From: JBCBXA01 sp039816825 | GTDB taxonomy: Bacteria > Pseudomonadota > Alphaproteobacteria > Rhizobiales > Rhizobiaceae | DNA: 16,613 bases | Direction: 5' to 3' | Assembly: GCA_039816825.1 (NCBI GenBank) | Contig: JBCBXA010000062.1 | Location: forward strand, 1 to 16,613 | Shown: positions 1 to 5,988 of the stretch, piece by piece | How the letters are laid out: every line of letters starts with the position of its first letter | Position numbering within the stretch: the stretch's first letter is position 1 | Program-made: the position numbers and the translations under genes | The notes under the pieces: generated by a model | The model's database searches: none | What the model saw: only the letters and a program-made list of their open reading frames with translations | What the model was told of the DNA's origin: nothing

Positions 1-899
1 CCCACGCCGATATTCACCATGGTGATTCCCGCATGATCCTTACGGGTCAGGTGGTAAGCCGGCATTTGTGGCTGGCGGACAGGCGCATTGCCTTCACTGG
101 GCTCTGTCTCGCCCGCGCGTGTGATCACATTGCCCGGTTCAATAAAGGCGTCATAGCCGCCCCCGCCCTCTGCCATCAGTTGCCGGGCCATCTTCTGGAA
201 CTCGTCCATGTAGAACTGGTAGTTCGTGTACAGAACGAAGTTCTGGAAATGATCGACGTCGGTGGCCGTATAATGCGCAAGGCGCAGCAGCGAATAGTCG
301 ATGCGTGGCGCCGTGAAGGGCGCCAGTGGTGTAAACTGGCTTTCACCACCATCATGCACGCCATTGACGATGTCATCATTGATGCGGGTCAGATCCGGCA
401 CGTCGAACCGATTGCGCATGGCCAGCAACATGTCGTCGCCACCCTCGCCATGCCCAACGAATTTCGGGCCCAGCGCAAAGTGTAACGGGATGAACTCATC
501 CGATACGCCGACACGCACAGGCACATCGTGGTTCTTCACAAGAAGCTCGATCTGTCTGGTCAGGTAGTCGCGGAAGAGAGTCGGGTTCGTGATGGTCGTC
601 GAGTAGAGGCCGGGCTGGCTGACATGGCCAAAGCTCAGGCGGCTATCGAGCTTTTCAAAGCTCTCCACCTTCACGCTCAGCATGGGGTAGCATGCGGTGA
701 TGCGCTGGGTGGGCTCTTCGCCGCTGGCCACCATATGTTCAAAATGGCGGCACAGAAAGTTGGTGTTCGCGTTGTAGATTTCGATCAACTGATCGACTGC
801 GACCTTGGGATCTCGCGTCGAGATTGGCTCGAAGTGATGGTGGTCGTAGGGGGCGGTACTATCGGCAGGTTTCGCCGTCTTTGTCTCTTGATTTGTCAT
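1..899 (-). CDS. amn: AMP nucleosidase, N-terminal part (cut by window edge)
   Basis: AMP nucleosidase hydrolyses AMP to adenine and ribose 5-phosphate in the cytoplasm and takes part in adenylate turnover. I translated the minus strand by hand: 299 complete codons from ATG 899-897 run off the left edge with no stop. Recognisable Amn blocks are SFGHVSQPGLYSTTITNPTLFR (near residues 89-110, split here: SFGHVSQ / GLYSTTITNPTLFR), RIDYSLLRLAHYT (199-211), FVLYTNYQFYMDEF (221-234) and MPAYHL (279-284). The visible end, NIGVG, is the beginning of the phosphorylase-like catalytic domain, whose remainder lies outside the window. The first 25 residues are polar and variable. No strong Shine-Dalgarno is seen; GTGAAG lies just upstream, between the start codon and a 9-bp inverted repeat at 909-943. 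The E. coli protein is about 480 residues, so roughly 60% is present here. Confidence 0.93.
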   Translation of the reverse strand, partial: MTNQETKTAKPADSTAPYDHHHFEPISTRDPKVAVDQLIEIYNANTNFLCRHFEHMVASGEEPTQRITACYPMLSVKVESFEKLDSRLSFGHVSQPGLYSTTITNPTLFRDYLTRQIELLVKNHDVPVRVGVSDEFIPLHFALGPKFVGHGEGGDDMLLAMRNRFDVPDLTRINDDIVNGVHDGGESQFTPLAPFTAPRIDYSLLRLAHYTATDVDHFQNFVLYTNYQFYMDEFQKMARQLMAEGGGGYDAFIEPGNVITRAGETEPSEGNAPVRQPQMPAYHLTRKDHAGITMVNIGV

Positions 900-908
900 G
901 GGCTTCAC

Positions 909-943
909 TATCGGGGCAGGACGGTTTCTGTCTAGCCCCGATA
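909..943 (-). promoter_or_regulatory. 9-bp perfect inverted repeat in the amn 5' leader
   Basis: TATCGGGGC at 909-917 and GCCCCGATA at 935-943 are perfect complements separated by 17 nt. On the minus strand the hairpin ends 9 nt before the amn ATG, so it borders or partly covers the place where ribosomes would bind. No T-run follows on either strand, so it does not look like an intrinsic terminator for the small gene at 981-1133. It may be an RNA control element or a dimeric operator; the sequence does not decide which. Confidence 0.5.
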
Positions 944-980
944 TTGTGTCCCCATACGCGACACCGAAATGATGGTCAGC

Positions 981-1133
981 TCAATAGCAGGTGCGGTTGG
1001 CGGCTGTGCAGACGACATGCTGAGAGCTCATGTCAAACGTGGCTGCAGGAGCCGGGCCAACTGCGATCTTCGCAAGGCCTGCGCCCGCAGCGATGGACAA
1101 AACGGTGACGATCAAAAGCTGGCGAACTTGCAT
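981..1133 (-). CDS. small secreted or membrane-anchored hypothetical protein (50 aa)
   Basis: I do not recognise this family. The 50-residue product starts MQVRQLLIVTVLSIAAGAG, an Arg followed by a hydrophobic stretch of about 18 residues, which could be a signal peptide or a single membrane anchor. An Ala/Pro-rich segment then ends in a short tail with two cysteines (VVC at about 40 and TCY at the C-terminus) that could form a disulfide in the periplasm. I chose ATG 1133 rather than an upstream in-frame start because GGGAG lies 8 nt ahead of it. It reads in the same direction as amn, 81 nt upstream of it, and its promoter would share the 1134-1285 region with the divergent GST gene. It is short, so a chance ORF remains possible; the good ribosome-binding site and the signal-like N-terminus argue for a real gene. 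Confidence 0.5.
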   Translation of the reverse strand: MQVRQLLIVTVLSIAAGAGLAKIAVGPAPAATFDMSSQHVVCTAANRTCY

Positions 1134-1203
1134 GTTGATAACTCCCAAACTCATCTGTTGGGAAGACAATGGCACTGCCGCCTTGAACTGATGCTGAGCG
1201 CCC

Positions 1204-1231
1204 CGTTCAGCTTGCGTTCAAATTTGTGAAC
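1204..1231. promoter_or_regulatory. putative operator: 11-bp-spaced CGTTCA direct repeats
   Basis: CGTTCA occurs at 1204-1209 and again at 1215-1220, one helical turn apart, followed by an inverted GTGAAC at 1226-1231. The cluster sits in the middle of the 152-base divergent region between the small gene at 981-1133 and the GST gene starting at 1286. Same-face direct repeats of this kind are typical of response-regulator or other dimeric factor sites. I cannot name the factor. Confidence 0.3.
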
Positions 1232-1285
1232 AGCGCTTGCTCTGTGTCTCGCGGCCCTTACCTTCGCTGGCAACCGGAGGATCAC

Positions 1286-1993
1286 ATGACCGAACATACC
1301 AAACCTATCGAGTTCCACTATTGGCCCACACCCAATGGCTGGAAAATCTCCATCATGCTCGAGGAACTCGGCGTGCCCTACGAGGTTCACTATGTGAACA
1401 TTGGCGCGGGAGACCAGTTCAAACCTGAGTTTCTGGCAATCGCCCCCAACAACCGCATGCCAGCGATCGTCGATCCGGAAGGGCCTGACGGCGAGTCTGT
1501 CTCCATTTTCGAGAGCGGCGCCATTCTCCAATATCTGGCCCGCAAGTTCGGCCAGTTTTGCGGCGCCACCCAGCGGGATCGTATCGAGGTTGATCAGTGG
1601 CTCATGTGGCAGATGGGCGGCCTTGGACCTATGGCAGGTCAGGCGCACCATTTCCGTCAATATGCGCCAGAGAAAATCGACTATGGCATTCAGCGCTACA
1701 CCAATGAGGTGAACCGCCTTTACGGAGTGATGAACAAGCGTCTGGCGGACCGGGACTATCTGGCAGGCGACTACTCCATCGCCGACATAGCCTGCATCGG
1801 ATGGGTTGTGCCCCATGAGAGGCAGGGACAAGACCTCGACGACTTCCCCAATCTCAAAGGCTGGTTCGAGCGCCTCAAAGCGCGCCCTGCCGTCGAGAAA
1901 GGCCTCGCTCTTGGCAAGGAAGAGCGTGATCGCATGAACCTGGCCACCGACAAGGACGCCCAGTCAGTGCTGTTTGGGCAGAAGGCTCGTTAG
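1286..1993 (+). CDS. glutathione S-transferase family protein, YfcG/YghU-like
   Basis: This 235-residue cytoplasmic protein has the two-domain GST layout. The thioredoxin-like N-terminal domain spans about residues 8-87, with TPNGWKI at 15-21 (the Thr and Asn used by YfcG-type Nu-class enzymes), the cis-Pro segment NRMPAIV near 56-62 and the glutathione-binding FESGAI at 75-80. The helical domain follows, with YLAGDYSIADIACIGW near 158-173 (GST N-capping box). Nu-class enzymes are known as disulfide-bond reductases using glutathione; the substrate here is unknown. ATG 1286 is chosen because GGAGG lies 5 nt upstream at 1276-1280; an upstream in-frame start at 1226 lacks such a site. It ends 3 nt from the convergent DUF805 gene, with no terminator between them. 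Confidence 0.93.
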   Translation: MTEHTKPIEFHYWPTPNGWKISIMLEELGVPYEVHYVNIGAGDQFKPEFLAIAPNNRMPAIVDPEGPDGESVSIFESGAILQYLARKFGQFCGATQRDRIEVDQWLMWQMGGLGPMAGQAHHFRQYAPEKIDYGIQRYTNEVNRLYGVMNKRLADRDYLAGDYSIADIACIGWVVPHERQGQDLDDFPNLKGWFERLKARPAVEKGLALGKEERDRMNLATDKDAQSVLFGQKAR

Positions 1994-1996
1994 ACT

Positions 1997-2644
1997 CTAT
2001 TCTGGCCCATATTCATTTGGGCCGGGATCACTCTTCTGGACTGTGAAGTAGATCATCACCAGAAAGCCGATCAGTGGTATAAGCCCGATCAGCTGCCACC
2101 AACCGGTTCGCCCGATGTCGTGAAGGCGCCGGGCCGTGACGCAGATGCTCGGCGCCAGAATTGCGAGAAGCAGGATTGTCCCAAGCGGGCCGTTTCCGTC
2201 GACATTCGTGCCAAACAGAATGACGTCGATGATGGATGCCGCGAGCGACGTCAGAATGACGAACAGCACCCACCACCAATATTCTCTCCGCCGGGCACGG
2301 CCTTTGACATTGAAATAGTTATTGAAGACATGCCGGACGGAGTCCTGAAACCCGTAGGGATGGTGGGCTGGCCAGCCATCTTGGCCGCTGTCGAAAGTGT
2401 AGTCCTGTTGTTGCGGTTGAGTTGTCGAAGCTGGAGTGGACGTTTCGTTTGGAAGTGGAGGCGGCGCGCCGGCCGCGTCCGGTCGCATATGTTGGGGGAC
2501 CACCTCAATGGCTGGTTGCCAGGAAGACTGTCCTTCGCGCCACACCAGAGTTTCCGGGCGAACAACGCTGTCCTGCATCAGTTTGGAAAGCTCCTCATCG
2601 GAGATCGGTCCAAATTGTTGTTCGCCGTCTGCATAATACCACAT
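1997..2644 (-). CDS. GYF_2-DUF805 inner-membrane protein
   Basis: The 215-residue protein joins two domains. Residues 1-47 (MWYYADGEQQFGPIS...) match the GYF_2 pattern, a small module that usually binds proline-rich peptides or partner proteins. A Pro/Gln/Thr-rich linker (about 48-90) contains APPPLP. Residues about 100-215 are a DUF805 membrane domain with FNVKGRARRREYWWW, several hydrophobic segments and the typical ARRLHDIGRTGWWQLIGLIPLIG motif (given here as ARRLHDIGRTGWW then QLIGLIPLIG). The function of DUF805 is unknown. The start is ATG 2644, with GGAG 6 nt upstream; a TTG at 2656 would add four residues but has a poorer site. The APPPLP linker could be a ligand for a GYF domain in the same or a sister protein. 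An 8-bp inverted repeat lies just upstream of the gene. Confidence 0.88.
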   Translation of the reverse strand: MWYYADGEQQFGPISDEELSKLMQDSVVRPETLVWREGQSSWQPAIEVVPQHMRPDAAGAPPPLPNETSTPASTTQPQQQDYTFDSGQDGWPAHHPYGFQDSVRHVFNNYFNVKGRARRREYWWWVLFVILTSLAASIIDVILFGTNVDGNGPLGTILLLAILAPSICVTARRLHDIGRTGWWQLIGLIPLIGFLVMIYFTVQKSDPGPNEYGPE

Positions 2645-2661
2645 TGGGGGCTCCAAGCTTC

Positions 2662-2679
2662 TTTGGGTCCTGACCCAAA
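2662..2679. promoter_or_regulatory. 8-bp inverted repeat upstream of the DUF805 gene
   Basis: TTTGGGTC at 2662-2669 and GACCCAAA at 2672-2679 are perfect complements with only 2 nt between them, 18 nt upstream of the DUF805 ATG (2644) in the 80-base gap after the ICMT-like gene. So short a spacer fits a dimeric repressor site better than an RNA hairpin. No T-run follows on the minus strand. Confidence 0.35.
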
Positions 2680-2724
2680 CTTCGGAAAGAACAGCAGAGG
2701 TTTACGCGACTTGCGACGGGTCTT

Positions 2725-3180
2725 CTAGAGCGGACCCAACCAGCGCGGCGTGTCTTTTGCATAGGTGCTCCAGTCCACCCCGAAGCGGGCGCTCAGATGC
2801 TGCTCTTCTGGCTCGATGGCCAGACGCAGCATGAGAGCTATGAAAATGGGGACTGCGAACAGGCTGGCAGCGCCGGGCCGGAAAACCGCCAGCCCCACCA
2901 GAACGATGACGTAGCCAAGATAGATGGGGTTGCGGCTGAACCTGAAAGGCCCATCAGTGACCAGATGACTGGCGGCGTGGCGGGGCAGAACAGCCGTCTT
3001 GCGGCGGACCAGATGGGCGGCGCTCCAGCCATCGAGCGCGACGCCAAAGAAGATCAGCACGATGCCGATCCAAAGTTGAAGACCGGACGCGCCGCTGGCA
3101 GGCGAGCCGAACCAGCCCATCGCTGCCAGACCCACAACCAGAACCGGCGGCCACGGAAATTTCGATGGCCCATCACTCAT
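2725..3180 (-). CDS. ICMT-like membrane methyltransferase family protein
   Basis: This 151-residue integral membrane protein belongs to the isoprenylcysteine carboxyl methyltransferase / phospholipid methyltransferase-like family. It has about four hydrophobic segments (PPVLVVGLAAMGWFG, a second after LQLWIGIVLIFFGVALDGW, and two around YLGYVIVLVGLAVF and LFAVPIFIALMLRLAI). It carries the conserved SAM-binding C-terminal signature GPFRFSRNPIYLGY followed by EEQHLSARFGVDWSTYAKDTPRWL (the EE...F...Y...RW pattern, split here: EEQHLSARFG / VDWSTYAKDTPRWL). The methyl acceptor is unknown; bacterial members are usually left unassigned. The start ATG 3180 overlaps the stop of the upstream gene by 8 nt (3173-3180), suggesting translational coupling. 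A much longer upstream reading in the same frame exists but is only the shadow of that neighbour. Confidence 0.88.
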   Translation of the reverse strand: MSDGPSKFPWPPVLVVGLAAMGWFGSPASGASGLQLWIGIVLIFFGVALDGWSAAHLVRRKTAVLPRHAASHLVTDGPFRFSRNPIYLGYVIVLVGLAVFRPGAASLFAVPIFIALMLRLAIEPEEQHLSARFGVDWSTYAKDTPRWLGPL

Positions 3181-3577
3181 CTGCCTTTGCCTCTGATGCA
3201 TGGGTCGGTGGCAGCGGACCAAGCGTTCGGTCGCCGGCGTAGAGGATGGCAGTATCGGGTACCGCGCCTTGCCGGTGCCAACTGATTGCGGCTCCATCAG
3301 CGCGGACCTCGTAGCATTCCCAGGCTCGGGCAGGGGGCCAAAGCGAGCAGTATTCATCGCCCCGCACCTCCCACTTGCCAAGGCTGGCTGGTCGAGAGCC
3401 GGAATAATAGCGGGTCGTGCCGTCTTCGGCGAAGTGCTGTCGCCACGGTGTACCCGCCGATATGCGGGCTATTGCCGTATTGCCTGAAAGCCGTTCGGTG
3501 ATCTGGGCCCCGTTCAATGCAGTCTCGGCGTGAACGGGAGAGGTCAGGGCCAACAAAGGCAAAAGCATGCGTATCAT
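3173..3577 (-). CDS. secreted hypothetical protein (134 aa)
   Basis: The product begins with a clear signal peptide, MIRMLLPLLALTSPVHA, with likely cleavage before ETALNG. The mature part of about 117 residues reads LNGAQITERLSGNTA, then a segment with FAEDGTTRYYSG and GKWEVRGDEYCSLWPP, and ends AWECYEVRADG...ILYAGDRTLG. The order 'gene-for-domain start, response to added text, G.W.v.gd.yC...C' resembles small periplasmic proteins common in Rhizobiales in which a beta-sheet domain is closed by a cysteine pair, but I cannot assign a named family firmly. Function is unknown. No convincing Shine-Dalgarno is visible before ATG 3577; the next in-frame ATG at 3568 would give an equally good signal peptide. 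The gene overlaps the ICMT-like gene by 8 nt, so the two are probably co-transcribed. Confidence 0.75.
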   Translation of the reverse strand: MIRMLLPLLALTSPVHAETALNGAQITERLSGNTAIARISAGTPWRQHFAEDGTTRYYSGSRPASLGKWEVRGDEYCSLWPPARAWECYEVRADGAAISWHRQGAVPDTAILYAGDRTLGPLPPTHASEAKADE

Positions 3578-3626
3578 GGGAACAGTCTAGAACGGTCGCC
3601 AGGACCGGCAAATCACGCTTTTGAAA

Positions 3627-3653
3627 CCAAAAGCCCAGCGCAGGGCCGGGCTT
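3627..3653 (-). terminator. intrinsic terminator after the DUF2147 gene
   Basis: Read on the minus strand, AAGCCC (3653-3648) and GGGCTT (3636-3631) form a 6-bp stem that can extend by two more pairs past an A-C mismatch, and the stem runs straight into TTTTGG. It lies 41 nt beyond the DUF2147 stop codon, which fits termination of that gene before the next minus-strand gene at 3577. On the plus strand no T-run follows. Confidence 0.65.
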
Positions 3654-3693
3654 AAGATGTTTTATGCAACGCCAATTGGCCTAGGTCCTGAAC

Positions 3694-4053
3694 CTACAGG
3701 CGCGTCCATTTCTGCGAGCGGCAGATCAGGCCACCCAACACGCAACCGGACATGGACAGCGAGTTTCCATTGACCTTGGCTTTGCCATTGTAGGTCTTGT
3801 TGTTCGTCGGGTCGGTGATGGAGCCCTTATAGTTCACGCTCGTGCCACTCATCTTGCCAATGCGCTTGCCCGAATACTCACCGCTGGTCAGCGTCACGCA
3901 ATAGGAGCCACCGCACTTTGCAATCTTGGCCTTTTCGCCTGACTGTGTGCGCCAGTTGCCTTCAATATCGGCGGCCATTGCGGTTGCGGACATGGCGGCA
4001 ATCAAACCGGTAGCGAGCGCGGCGCCCGACACCGCTTTCACAAAACTCTTCAT
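3694..4053 (-). CDS. secreted DUF2147 domain protein
   Basis: The 119-residue product has a standard signal peptide (MKSFVKAVSGAALATGLIAA then MSATAMA, cleavage likely before ADIEG). The mature domain follows the DUF2147 pattern: GNWRTQSGEKAKIAKCGGSYC near residues 32-52 (split as GNWRTQSG / EKAKIAKCGGSYC), a middle beta-rich segment, and the terminal GCVLGGLICRSQKWTRL with two further cysteines. DUF2147 is a small periplasmic or envelope domain of unknown function. The start ATG 4053 is supported by GGGAGGA about 8 nt upstream. The gene stands alone, with a terminator at 3627-3653 and a palindromic candidate operator at 4074-4087 close to its expected promoter. Confidence 0.9.
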   Translation of the reverse strand: MKSFVKAVSGAALATGLIAAMSATAMAADIEGNWRTQSGEKAKIAKCGGSYCVTLTSGEYSGKRIGKMSGTSVNYKGSITDPTNNKTYNGKAKVNGNSLSMSGCVLGGLICRSQKWTRL

Positions 4054-4073
4054 CGGAACATCCTCCCTAATTC

Positions 4074-4087
4074 CGTTTACGTAAACG
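4074..4087. promoter_or_regulatory. 14-bp palindrome upstream of the DUF2147 gene
   Basis: CGTTTACGTAAACG is a perfect palindrome 20 bp upstream of the DUF2147 start codon. A -10-like TATAAC lies next to it on the minus strand (4092-4087), so a protein bound here would block transcription start. The shape is that of a dimeric repressor operator (LacI-, GntR- or MerR-type sites can look like this). I see no convincing -35 box. Confidence 0.45.
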
Positions 4088-4186
4088 TTATAGACGTTTC
4101 GAACTATGAGTGCCAGCGGAAATCCGAAACGCTTTGTCTGTCCGTCTGTGGGGCGGACGTATTCAGTCGGCGGCCGGGGAGTGGTC

Positions 4187-4305
4187 GAGCGGTTCTTCGC
4201 GCTGTTTGCTGAGTCTGGCCCACCAGGCTGGGGTCGTTTGTGCCTGTTGCAGTGCTCTGCCTCCAGGTGCGCCGTTCCAAGGGTTTCAGACAGCCCCTAC
4301 CGGTC
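4187..4305 (+). ncRNA. candidate structured RNA, 6S-like rod shape
   Basis: This part of a 511-base gap folds on paper into one long rod. The outer stem is GAGCGGT (4187-4193) with ACCGGTC (4299-4305), one mismatch. A perfect 8-bp stem follows: GCTGTTTG (4201-4208) with CAGACAGC (4287-4294). The central region could form a local AGTCTGG/CCAGGCT hairpin (4212-4229). A terminal hairpin comes last: GTGCCTG (4240-4246) with CAGGTGC (4264-4270), enclosing GCAG/CTGC. Several stems use G-U pairs that become A-C mismatches on the other strand, so the plus strand is favoured. The overall plan (closing stem, central bubble, terminal stem) and the 3' segment CCAAGGGTTTCAGACAGCC recall 6S RNA (ssrS), but this rests on memory of the E. 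coli sequence only. The ends, promoter and terminator are not defined. Confidence 0.35.
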
Positions 4306-4448
4306 TCTCTTAGGCTGATCTTTCGGGTATGGACGTGACTCACGGTGAATCCAGTCTGAATCGAATTGTTTGGTGCACATGGCCAGCGCATTGATTTCAT
4401 GAAACAAAATCGGACTGGCTTGCTTATCGAAGTCTAAATCTCAGGCTC

Positions 4449-4477
4449 TTGAAACATTTTCGTCAGCTCTGATTAAC
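4449..4477 (+). promoter_or_regulatory. possible promoter of the Sel1-like gene
   Basis: TTGAAA at 4449-4454 is followed after 16-17 nt by GATTAA/ATTAAC (4471-4477), a reasonable match to a housekeeping sigma factor promoter in a locally A+T-rich stretch. It would give a leader of about 80 nt ahead of the gene starting at 4565. Confidence 0.3.
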
Positions 4478-4564
4478 CGCTGCCTTTAAGTCCAATTTTA
4501 ATCGAACTCGCCAATCTCAACCCATCGAGAGAGCGCAGAACGCGCCGAAACAGGGAGAGAAAAC

Positions 4565-4831
4565 ATGGCCCGATACGATATTCATACCGACACCGTCGCC
4601 GAAATGGGCGGCACTGTGAACGCCGAGGTTCTGTTCCAGATGGGCATCCTCGCATCCACTGGCCGCAATGGCGAAGCCAACAATGTTGAAGCACACAAAT
4701 GGTTCAATTTGGCCGCGCTCAAAGGCAAGGAAGAAGCTGCCGATTACCGCGCGGAGATAACTTCCGAAATGTCCGCTGACGAAGTGCGCATGGCACTGAA
4801 GTCCGCCCGCGAGTGGCTCAAGCTCCACTAA
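4565..4831 (+). CDS. short Sel1-like repeat protein (88 aa)
   Basis: The 88-residue product has one clear Sel1-like (TPR-type) helical pair: AEVLFQMGILASTG (about residues 20-33) and NNVEAHKWFNLAALKGKEEA (39-58), followed by a polar helix ending EMSADEVRMALKSAREWLKLH. Sel1 repeats act as protein-binding scaffolds; full-length members have many copies, so this is a minimal form of the kind seen in many Rhizobiales. There is no signal peptide, so it is probably cytoplasmic. The start is well supported by GGGAGAG 6 nt before ATG 4565. The gene stands alone and converges on the phosphatase gene at 4851. Its binding partner is unknown. Confidence 0.85.
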   Translation: MARYDIHTDTVAEMGGTVNAEVLFQMGILASTGRNGEANNVEAHKWFNLAALKGKEEAADYRAEITSEMSADEVRMALKSAREWLKLH

Positions 4832-4850
4832 ATAGTTGGGCCAAGGGCGG

Positions 4851-5390
4851 TTAGCTCAGCGCAAACTCGAACAGGTGGCCAGAGCTGCACTCCGCACCTC
4901 GGCCCATGGCCTGCACCGCGCTGATCAGCCTGCCCTCGCGTCCAAGCGCCTTGTCGGCCAGCGCAATCATCATGGGATTGGGCGTCGCAAACGGTGCAGC
5001 GGCTCGCAGCCGCTCAGCGTGAGCTGCTTCGGATATGTTCGGCTTCAAAGCGCAGGCAGCGATCAGCGCGCCCGCCGTTGAGCGGCTGACGCCAAACCAG
5101 CAGTGAATGAGAAGCGGTGCATCACGCCGCCAGCGCTGCGTTGCGAACATCAGCAGCGCATCCATGTCTTCGGCATTGGGTGCGCGGTAACCCTCTTTGG
5201 GTTCTGACAAGTCGTTAAACGACAGCGACAGACGATCCTGCGATGGGATCGATGCCGGTGAGGGCGGTGTCATGTCGGCGCTGAGCAGGCTCACCATCTG
5301 CTGGATACCATGCTGCGCCACAGTGCCCTTCACTTCAGCCAAGGGGCACACGAAAATGGGTGGCAGGCTCCCTGCTGCCTCAATCCCCAT
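4851..5390 (-). CDS. tyrosine phosphatase-like protein (CX5R active site)
   Basis: The 179-residue cytoplasmic protein carries the protein tyrosine phosphatase signature LLIHCWFGVSRSTAG, with Cys97 as nucleophile and Arg103 as phosphate-binding residue (C-x5-R). Asp60 in SFNDLSEP is placed well to be the general acid. It is short for a classical PTP and resembles the small dual-specificity-type phosphatases of Alphaproteobacteria; the substrate is unknown. ATG 5390 overlaps the HD gene's stop by 11 nt, and GGAG lies 10 nt upstream; a TTG at 5408 would add six residues. It is the last gene of the ygfZ-HD-PTP cluster, an arrangement I recall from other Rhizobiales. Confidence 0.88.
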   Translation of the reverse strand: MGIEAAGSLPPIFVCPLAEVKGTVAQHGIQQMVSLLSADMTPPSPASIPSQDRLSLSFNDLSEPKEGYRAPNAEDMDALLMFATQRWRRDAPLLIHCWFGVSRSTAGALIAACALKPNISEAAHAERLRAAAPFATPNPMMIALADKALGREGRLISAVQAMGRGAECSSGHLFEFALS

Positions 5391-5988
5391 CGGTTGACAG
5401 CTCCGCAAAGCGCTTCAGAAAGCGGGTCTCCGCTTCATCGGCCGGCACGCAGTCGAGTGCCAGATCGTCCGCCTCCACCTGTCCGGGCGAGCCGAAGAGC
5501 TTGATGCCCTCGGCTTTGCCAAATCCGGCCAACTCAGTCGCTTCAAAGTAGGCGCAGACCATGTCGGCTTTCTTGACCTTCCTTTTCAGTGCTGCGGGGA
5601 CGAGGCCCGGAAGGCCGAAGCGCAGATTGATGGCAGTTTCCAAGCGAGCCTCAACGTCCCGATAATTGCCGCCCATGACAGACTTGAAGGGCGAAATCAT
5701 ATCGCCAATGACGTATTCCGGCGCATCGTGCAGCAGGGCATAAAGCCGATGCCCCCGTGGTGCCTCAGGCCACAAAGCGGAGAACACAGCTTCGACGGCG
5801 AGAGAGTGCTGCGCCACCGAAAATGCATGGGCACCCGTGGTTTGGCCGTTCCAGCGCGCAACCCGCGCCAGGCCATGGGCAATGTCTTCGATCTCCACGT
5901 CCAGCGGAGAGGGTTCCAGCAGATCAAGCCGTCGACCCGACAGCATGCGCTGCCATGCCCGTGGCGGCGAGCCATCCCGGTCAGGCAT
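5380..5988 (-). CDS. HD-domain hydrolase, YfbR-like nucleotidase
   Basis: The 202-residue cytoplasmic protein is an HD-superfamily metal-dependent phosphohydrolase. The metal-binding set is visible: His61 in VAQHSLAVE, His87-Asp88 in LLHDAPEYVIGDMISPFK and Asp142 in KKADMVCAYFEATEL. This order, including the Glu three residues after HD and the SPFK segment, matches the E. coli 5'-deoxynucleotidase YfbR, which removes phosphate from deoxynucleoside 5'-monophosphates, so a similar activity is a fair inference. The start ATG 5988 overlaps the ygfZ stop by 8 nt, and the gene overlaps the phosphatase downstream by 11 nt, so the three are probably translated from one message. A TTG at 6006 is a less likely start. 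Confidence 0.9.
   Translation of the reverse strand: MPDRDGSPPRAWQRMLSGRRLDLLEPSPLDVEIEDIAHGLARVARWNGQTTGAHAFSVAQHSLAVEAVFSALWPEAPRGHRLYALLHDAPEYVIGDMISPFKSVMGGNYRDVEARLETAINLRFGLPGLVPAALKRKVKKADMVCAYFEATELAGFGKAEGIKLFGSPGQVEADDLALDCVPADEAETRFLKRFAELSTDGD

Larger units (their letters stand above)
4054..4564. other. 511-base non-coding region
   Basis: No convincing protein gene is seen here. From left to right it holds the DUF2147 ribosome-binding site and palindrome (4054-4092), a small GTCCG/CGGAC hairpin (4140-4158), the candidate structured RNA (about 4187-4305), and a more A+T-rich stretch (about 4319-4560) that should carry the promoter of the Sel1-like gene. That stretch includes the 10-bp palindrome TTTCATGAAA at 4395-4404 and a promoter-like pair at 4449-4477. 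Confidence 0.6.

Noticed and set aside
1151..1831. 226-codon minus-strand ORF over the GST gene
   Set aside because: It is the antisense shadow of a clear glutathione S-transferase gene.
4104..4400. 98-codon minus-strand ORF opposite the structured region
   Set aside because: Its composition is Arg/Thr/Ser-rich without any domain, it lacks a clear ribosome-binding site, and it overlaps RNA-like inverted repeats; two similarly unconvincing plus-strand ORFs lie in the same place.
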